A stretch of 45,502 nucleotides of DNA, taken from the NCBI GenBank assembly GCA_910588045.1, contig CAJUPS010000018.1, positions 1 to 45,502 of the forward strand. Reading direction: 5' to 3'. Below, piece by piece: positions 40,830-45,502 of the stretch. This stretch comes from an uncultured Oscillospiraceae bacterium (GTDB taxonomy: Bacteria > Bacillota > Clostridia > Oscillospirales > Oscillospiraceae). How positions within the stretch are numbered: position 1 is the first letter of the stretch; every line of letters starts with the position of its first letter. The position numbers were made by a program, and so were the translations under genes. Under the pieces are notes generated by a model that worked only from the letters and a program-made list of their open reading frames with translations, did no database searches and was not told where the DNA came from.

Positions 40830-42460
40830 CAGGAACTATCCCGAAAGTCATCGTCATACCACCCAAGCCGGAGCTGGCCCGCTCTAAGGCTGTCCAACGC
40901 CAACTCCGCGTGGCCGCTTACTGCCGGGTATCTACAGACGATGAGGAGCAGCTCAGCAGCTACGAGGCACAGCAGACCTACTACACCGACAAGATCATGA
41001 CCAATCCCCAGTGGACGATGGCGGGCATATTTGCTGACGAGGGCCGGTCGGGCACATCCGCCACTAAGCGGCCCGAGTTCCTGCGGATGATCCGCAAGTG
41101 CAGGCAGAAGAAGATTGACCTGGTGCTGGTCAAGTCCATCTCCCGCTTCGCCCGAAACACGGTAGACTGCCTCAACTACATCCGCGCCCTGCGGTCGTTG
41201 GGCATTGCAGTGATTTTCGAAAAGGAGAACATCAACACCCTGGATGCCGACAGCGAGATGCTCATCACCATAATGGGCGCTTTCGCCCAGGCGGAGAGCG
41301 AAAGCATCAGCGAGAATGTGAAATGGGGTGTGAAGCAGGCCATGCGGGAGGGCAAGGTCTCCATCCAGTATAAGCATCTGTACGGCTACGAGCGGGGCGA
41401 GGACGGCAAGCCCAGGATCATCCCCGAGCAGGCGGAGGTAGTGCGGCAGATGTATGACCGCTTCCTGGCCGGACACAGCATCCGCATGATCAAGGACGAA
41501 CTGGAGCAGCAGGGCATTCTGACCTCCAAAGGCGGCACGGTCTGGTCGGAATCTGTGATTCGCAGCATCCTCAAAAATGAAAAATACTGCGGCGACGTCC
41601 TGCGGCAGAAGACCTACACCCAGGACTGCATCAGCCATAAGCATCTCCGCAACGAGGGCCAGCTCCCCATGTATCTGGTGCAGGATCACCACGAGGGCAT
41701 CGTCAGCCGGGACACCTTCAACGCAGTCAAGGCGGAGTTTGCCCGGCGGAACGCGGGCCGCGCCCCTACCCAGAAGCTGGCCCCCACCGGACGCTCCTGC
41801 TACAGCGCAAAATACGCACTCACCGAGCGGCTGGTGTGCGGGGAGTGTGGGACGCTCTACCGTAGGTGCGTATGGACGAAAAAGGGCAGGAAGCTCGCCG
41901 TGTGGCGGTGCGCCAGCCGGATAGACTACGGAACAAAATACTGCCGCGATTCGTCTACGCTCTACGAGGAACCGCTGCAGGCCGCCATCCTCGCCGCCAT
42001 CAATTCTGTCATGAATCAAAAGACCGCCCTGGTGGAACAGATCGCCGATTCCATGCGAACGGAACTGATGCCGATCCCCGGCGGTTCCATGAGCCTCTCC
42101 GCCATCGACCAGCGGATCGAGGCTCTGAACCAGGAGTTCCAAGACCTGTTCGCCGCCTCCCGAGAGGACGGCGGATACATGAAATACGCGGACGAGTTCA
42201 AGCGGATCACGGATGCCGTGGCGGAACTGAAGGCGAAGCGGATCCGGTTCCTGGAACAGCAGGACAGCAGTTTCGCCGCCAGCCGTAGGATCAACGACGC
42301 GGTGAGTATCCTGAACGCCAGCTCCGCTGAGATCACGGAATGGGATGAGAGTATGATTCGTCAGCTGGTGGATACGGTGAAGGTGCTGTCGGCGGACAGG
42401 ATCAGGGTATACTTCCGGGGCGGAATGGAGGCAGAGCAGAAAATCGGAGAGAGGCGATAA
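40826..42460 (+). CDS. Large serine recombinase 2 (third gene of the block)
   Basis: The 544-aa enzyme has resolvase motifs AAYCRVSTDDEEQLSSYEAQ (Ser36 is the nucleophile), DEGRSGTSATKRPEF and VKSISRFARNTVDC, then the recombinase domain (LYGYERGEDGKPRI, WSESVIRSILKNEKYCG), a zinc ribbon (CGECGTLYRRCVW) and a C-terminal coiled coil. It overlaps the accessory protein gene by 4 nt. Together with recombinase 1 it is the likely integration/excision machinery of the element. Confidence 0.95.
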   Translation: MTGTIPKVIVIPPKPELARSKAVQRQLRVAAYCRVSTDDEEQLSSYEAQQTYYTDKIMTNPQWTMAGIFADEGRSGTSATKRPEFLRMIRKCRQKKIDLVLVKSISRFARNTVDCLNYIRALRSLGIAVIFEKENINTLDADSEMLITIMGAFAQAESESISENVKWGVKQAMREGKVSIQYKHLYGYERGEDGKPRIIPEQAEVVRQMYDRFLAGHSIRMIKDELEQQGILTSKGGTVWSESVIRSILKNEKYCGDVLRQKTYTQDCISHKHLRNEGQLPMYLVQDHHEGIVSRDTFNAVKAEFARRNAGRAPTQKLAPTGRSCYSAKYALTERLVCGECGTLYRRCVWTKKGRKLAVWRCASRIDYGTKYCRDSSTLYEEPLQAAILAAINSVMNQKTALVEQIADSMRTELMPIPGGSMSLSAIDQRIEALNQEFQDLFAASREDGGYMKYADEFKRITDAVAELKAKRIRFLEQQDSSFAASRRINDAVSILNASSAEITEWDESMIRQLVDTVKVLSADRIRVYFRGGMEAEQKIGERR

Positions 42461-42462
42461 TC

Positions 42463-43212
42463 ATGATCTGGATCACGGGCGATACCCACGGAGGCTTCCA
42501 GCGGTTCGGGACAAAATACTTCCCGAAGCAGCGGGACATGAATCGGGATGATTACACAGTGGTCACCGGCGATTTTGGGGGCGTTTGGGCCAGAACACCG
42601 GAGGAGGCATACTGGCTCGACTGGCTGGAGGAAAAGCCGTTTACGACCCTTTTTGTGGACGGTAACCACGAAAATTTCACTATGCTGAACGAACTTCCTG
42701 TCCACGAATGGCATGGCGGAAAAGTCCACTATATTCGTCCTCACGTACTCCATCTGATGCGCGGGCAGGTATTCGAGATCAATGGGATCACCTTCTTCAC
42801 CATGGGCGGCGCGGCCTCCCACGACATTCAGGACGGCATCCTCGACCCGGAGGCTCCCGGCTTTGAGCGGGAATACTGGTTCAAGCGCCGGACACGGCAG
42901 ATGTTCCGGGTGAAAGGCGTGTCCTGGTGGCCCGAGGAAATGCCCTCGGATGTAGAATACGAGGAAGCGGTCAGGAATCTGGAAGCGGCCAACTGGAAGG
43001 TGGACTGCATTCTGACCCACTGCGCTCCGACCAGCATCCTGAAGAAGCTGGATGGAGACTATACCCCTGACCGGTTGACCGATTTTCTGGAGACAGTAAA
43101 GCAGGGATGCCAATTTGATTACTGGTTCCTGGGGCACTATCACAAGAACTGTGTGATTGATGAGCGATTCATCATACAGTGGGAGCAGATGGTAGAACTG
43201 AAATTGGAATAA
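42463..43212 (+). CDS. Calcineurin-like metallophosphoesterase
   Basis: The 249-aa protein has the whole metal-binding set: ITGDTHGGF, VTGDFGGVW, DGNHENF, LTHCAPTS and GHYHKN. The substrate is unknown; similar proteins occur beside recombinases on clostridial elements. It starts 2 nt after recombinase 2 and relies on coupling. A long hairpin follows its stop at 43232-43268. Confidence 0.9.
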   Translation: MIWITGDTHGGFQRFGTKYFPKQRDMNRDDYTVVTGDFGGVWARTPEEAYWLDWLEEKPFTTLFVDGNHENFTMLNELPVHEWHGGKVHYIRPHVLHLMRGQVFEINGITFFTMGGAASHDIQDGILDPEAPGFEREYWFKRRTRQMFRVKGVSWWPEEMPSDVEYEEAVRNLEAANWKVDCILTHCAPTSILKKLDGDYTPDRLTDFLETVKQGCQFDYWFLGHYHKNCVIDERFIIQWEQMVELKLE

Positions 43213-43231
43213 TACTGCGGATACCGCTAAG

Positions 43232-43268
43232 GAGCAAGCCCTCGGAATGTATATCCGAGGGCTTGCTC
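43232..43268 (+). terminator. 15-bp hairpin after the phosphoesterase gene
   Basis: GAGCAAGCCCTCGGA (43232-43246) pairs perfectly with 43254-43268 over a 7-nt loop, 19 bp after the phosphoesterase stop. It is followed by GTTGGCG, not a T-run, so it may be a mRNA-stabilising element rather than a terminator. Confidence 0.5.
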
Positions 43269-43319
43269 GTTGGCGATATTGAGAGAACAGGCGCGTCCGC
43301 GCCGGAAAGGAGGAGTTGG

Positions 43320-44027
43320 ATGAATATCAGAAAAACCGCAGACTACAGTGCCATGTTCGCTGCGCTGGATGCTCTGATGGCGGCAAAATTGCCGCAGGTG
43401 GAGCTGTACTGTGAGATTGGCCGTTTGATCAGCAGCAAACCAGAGAAGGGCGCTGCTGTTGCCGCAGCGGTGTACCTGAGCGGAACATACTCTGACGCGT
43501 CCGGCTTCTCTCCCCGAAACTTGCGCCGGATGCGGGAGTTTTACCGTGCCTATGAGAGCGCACCGGAGGTGCTGGCTCGGGCAATGACCATTGGCTGGAC
43601 ACAGAATGTGGTCATTCTGGAGGCCGATCTAACGCTCCAGGAACGGACATGGTACATTCGAGCGGCAGGTCAATTTAGGTGGTCAAAGCTAGAACTCCAG
43701 CGAAAAATTGAGGCTAGGACACATCTGGAAATCAGCCTCGACTTCCCGGATGAAGTGTGCTATACTGAAGCAAAGACTACGGATGGGGAGCATATAATCA
43801 ATGACAAATATCCTCTTTGTGTGCCACGGCAATATCTGCCGCAGTCCGATGGCGGAATTTGTGATGAAGGATCTGGTGAAAAAGGCGGGGCTGGAGAGCC
43901 AAATCCGCATCGCCTCCGCCGCCACCAGTACCGAGGAGATCGGCAACCCTGTCTACCCTCCGGCCCGCCGGAAGCTGGCGGAGCATGGCATCGGCTGCGC
44001 TGGCAAGACAGCCCGGCAACTCACTAG
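43320..44027 (+). CDS. Short DUF1016-N (YhcG N-terminal) protein overlapping the next gene
   Basis: ATG 43320 follows an AAGGAGGAG site. Residues 1 to about 160 are a DUF1016 N-terminal helical domain (MFAALDALMAAKLPQVELYC, GFSPRNLRRMREFYRAY, MTIGWTQNVVILEADL, FRWSKLELQRKIEAR). From residue 161 the frame overlaps the phosphatase gene (43801 on) in another phase and becomes Gly/Pro/Arg-rich, without the nuclease domain; this tail may be accidental after a loss of the natural stop. The DUF1016/YhcG nuclease partner lies two genes downstream. Confidence 0.7.
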   Translation: MNIRKTADYSAMFAALDALMAAKLPQVELYCEIGRLISSKPEKGAAVAAAVYLSGTYSDASGFSPRNLRRMREFYRAYESAPEVLARAMTIGWTQNVVILEADLTLQERTWYIRAAGQFRWSKLELQRKIEARTHLEISLDFPDEVCYTEAKTTDGEHIINDKYPLCVPRQYLPQSDGGICDEGSGEKGGAGEPNPHRLRRHQYRGDRQPCLPSGPPEAGGAWHRLRWQDSPATH

Positions 44028-44286
44028 AGCCGACTACGGTCAATACGACCTCCTGATTGGGATGGACAGCGCAAACCTGCGGAATATGCGCCGTATCTGC
44101 CTCGGCGACCCCGAGGTCAAAATACACCTGCTGCTGGAATATACCGGCCACCCCGGCGATGTAGCTGATCCGTGGTATACGGGTGACTTTGAGACTACCT
44201 GGCGGGATGTGCTGGAAGGGTGCATGGGGCTGCTGGAGCAGTCCAAAGAGCAGACCCAGCAAGATTTGAACCGTTGCGGACAATAA
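43801..44286 (+). CDS. Low-molecular-weight phosphotyrosine phosphatase / arsenate-reductase-like
   Basis: The 161-aa protein has the P-loop VCHGNICRSPMAEFVM at its start (Cys nucleophile and the C-x5-R motif) and the general-acid Asp in VADPWYTGD. This is a LMW protein-tyrosine phosphatase; small arsenate reductases share the fold, so arsenate is a minor alternative. ATG 43801 lies inside the overlapping previous frame and has a GGGGAG site just before it. Its pairing with DUF1016 genes on an element is unexplained. Confidence 0.9.
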   Translation: MTNILFVCHGNICRSPMAEFVMKDLVKKAGLESQIRIASAATSTEEIGNPVYPPARRKLAEHGIGCAGKTARQLTRADYGQYDLLIGMDSANLRNMRRICLGDPEVKIHLLLEYTGHPGDVADPWYTGDFETTWRDVLEGCMGLLEQSKEQTQQDLNRCGQ

Positions 44287-44307
44287 CAGAGACAGGAGCT
44301 TTGAAAT

Positions 44308-45330
44308 ATGAACAAGCCGCTGACTCCACAGGATCACAACCTGGATTTCAGTAGAATTACGTCCATCATTGAATCTGCCCGCAGCCGTGCGTTGAAAGCG
44401 GTTAATGCAGAACTGATTCGAATGTATTGGGATGTTGGCGAATATCTGTCCAGCCTCTGTGCGAATGCGGCATTCGGTGATAAAGTGATTGATGAAGTCG
44501 CTTCTTATATTGCCAGCAGCGGCACAGCGGTGAAGGGGTTCAACCGGCGCGGATTGTACCGGATGAAGCAGTTCTATGAAACCTACCGGGGCGATGAATT
44601 TGTGACACCACTGGTGACACAAATCAGCTGGACGAATCATCTGCTGATTATGTCCGGTTCAAAGACGGCAGAAGAACGCCGTTTTTATATGAAGCTCTGT
44701 GCGGAGGGGCATTACTCAAAACGCGAGTTGGCCCGTCAGATAGACAGCGCATACTATGAGCGGTATATGTTATCATCAAAGAAGCCGCTTCCAGATACAG
44801 TTCCACAGAGTGCAAAGGGCGGCATTTTGGATACCTATGTCCTCGAATTCCTTGATTTACCGGAGCAGTATTCCGAGCAAAACTTCAAAAAGGCCATTAT
44901 TGCGAATCTCAAAAAGTTTATCCTTGAATTTGGCAAGGATTTTTCGCTGATTGGCGAGGAATATCGTGTACAGGTTGGTAATTCGGATTTTTACATTGAT
45001 CTTCTCTTCTACAATCGGGCGCTGTCCTGTCTTGTGCCAGTCGAGTTGAAAATCGGAAAGTTCAAACCGGAACATGTCGGGCAGGTCAATTTCTATTTGG
45101 AAGCCCTTGATCGTGATGTAAAAAAGCCACATGAAAATCCAAGTGTTGGGCTGATTCTTTGTGCAAGTAAAGATGATGCAGTGGTTGAATATGCATTGAG
45201 CCGCAGTATGTCCCCGACCATGGTTTCTGATTACACGCTTTGCCTTCCGGATAAAAAGGTTCTACAGAACAAACTGCGCGAGCTAACCGATATTGTCATG
45301 GAGCGAGATGATATGAGGGGGAGCGAGTAA
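44308..45330 (+). CDS. DUF1016/YhcG-family PDDEXK nuclease
   Basis: The 340-aa protein has the full architecture: an N-terminal DUF1016 helical domain (VNAELIRMYWDVGEYLS, GFNRRGLYRMKQFYETY, QISWTNHLLIMSGSKTAEER) and a C-terminal nuclease-type domain with FYIDLLFYNRALSCLVPVEL and the following Lys (metal-binding Asp and E-x-K), ending EHVGQVNFYLEALD. Related YhcG proteins are linked to restriction and phage-defence functions; the precise role is not known. ATG 44308 has a CAGGAG site. It follows the phosphatase by 21 nt. Confidence 0.9.
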   Translation: MNKPLTPQDHNLDFSRITSIIESARSRALKAVNAELIRMYWDVGEYLSSLCANAAFGDKVIDEVASYIASSGTAVKGFNRRGLYRMKQFYETYRGDEFVTPLVTQISWTNHLLIMSGSKTAEERRFYMKLCAEGHYSKRELARQIDSAYYERYMLSSKKPLPDTVPQSAKGGILDTYVLEFLDLPEQYSEQNFKKAIIANLKKFILEFGKDFSLIGEEYRVQVGNSDFYIDLLFYNRALSCLVPVELKIGKFKPEHVGQVNFYLEALDRDVKKPHENPSVGLILCASKDDAVVEYALSRSMSPTMVSDYTLCLPDKKVLQNKLRELTDIVMERDDMRGSE

Positions 45331-45365
45331 GTTTTTGCTCGGTTCGAAAGTGGGCGCGCTTGCCA

Positions 45366-45412
45366 AAAATCCTCTGAAATCGTTTGATTTCGGGGGATTT
45401 TGATTTGTTTTG
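45366..45412 (+). terminator. Intrinsic terminator after the DUF1016 nuclease gene
   Basis: A 16-bp stem with two G-U pairs (45366-45381 with 45386-45401) and a GTTT loop is followed by GATTTGTTTT. It ends the recombinase-nuclease transcript. Confidence 0.75.
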
Positions 45413-45450
45413 GGAATATTTTTGATATGTTGATTTTTGCGGTTTTAGTT

Positions 45451-45471
45451 TGACCCACACGCTGACCCACA
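45451..45471 (+). repeat. Two direct TGACCCACA repeats near the right edge
   Basis: TGACCCACA occurs at 45451-45459 and 45463-45471, 12 bp apart. The last bases of the window (GGAGGGGAGAGG) look like a ribosome site for a gene beyond the edge. The repeats may belong to an element end or a regulator site; nothing else is seen in 45413-45502. Confidence 0.4.
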
Positions 45472-45502
45472 ATAGGAAAAATCACGACGGAGGGGAGAGG
45501 TC

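Noticed and set aside
1..45502. CRISPR array or insertion-sequence transposase
   Set aside because: No regularly spaced direct repeats and no transposase frame were seen anywhere in the window.

Overview
The window looks like a 45.5-kb piece of a high-GC gut Bacillota, most likely a Clostridia/Oscillospiraceae-type genome. The signs are strong AGGAGG ribosome sites, GTG/TTG starts, a LplB/LplC-type sugar ABC transporter, a YesL (DUF624) protein, and a conjugative-element vocabulary typical of gut clostridia. No 16S or housekeeping marker is present, so the taxon is inference.

Left flank (1-5.8 kb): mobile-element genes. They are the tail of a possible relaxase, a small zinc-ribbon protein, two small minus-strand hypotheticals, a DUF3991/Toprim primase-like protein, a hypothetical protein, a VirD4/TraG coupling ATPase and a small HTH protein. 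None of the T4SS core genes (VirB4, VirB6 and others) is visible.

Centre (6.1-35.9 kb): one nearly gapless plus-strand operon of about 29.7 kb for plant glycan use. It opens with two permeases, a lipoprotein binding protein and YesL. Then come a GH28-like beta-helix protein, a GH43 beta-xylosidase, GH51, a GH120/GH51 chimera, DUF6171, a heparinase II/III-type lyase, KduI, a discoidin-like gene split by a stop codon, an aldo/keto reductase, KduD, KDPG aldolase, KDG kinase, GH88, a GH43/GH27 chimera, GH127, GH35, an FGGY kinase, AraA, AraD and a YezD-family protein. A strong terminator ends it. The glycosidases carry no signal peptides, so imported oligosaccharides are probably cut in the cytoplasm. 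Arabinose goes through isomerase, kinase and 4-epimerase to xylulose-5-phosphate. Unsaturated uronate goes through KduI/KduD, KDG kinase and aldolase to pyruvate and triose phosphate. The mix (beta-galactose, arabinofuranose, alpha-galactose or arabinopyranose, uronate, xylose) fits type II arabinogalactan/AGP or a complex arabinoxylan; the exact glycan is inference.

Right flank (35.9-45.5 kb): a minus-strand XRE regulator, a sigma-70-like factor, a hairpin-dense noncoding stretch that may be a structured RNA, a MazF/PemK toxin without an obvious antitoxin, a 50-aa protein, three consecutive recombinase genes (the middle one lacks the catalytic domain), a metallophosphoesterase, and a short DUF1016-N / low-MW phosphatase / full DUF1016 nuclease cluster.

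The most notable points are: two CAZyme genes that are in-frame joins of unrelated families, a third gene cut by TGA, a whole glycan operon lying between conjugation and recombinase genes, and a repeat-flanked sigma/RNA/toxin segment with no family I recognise.
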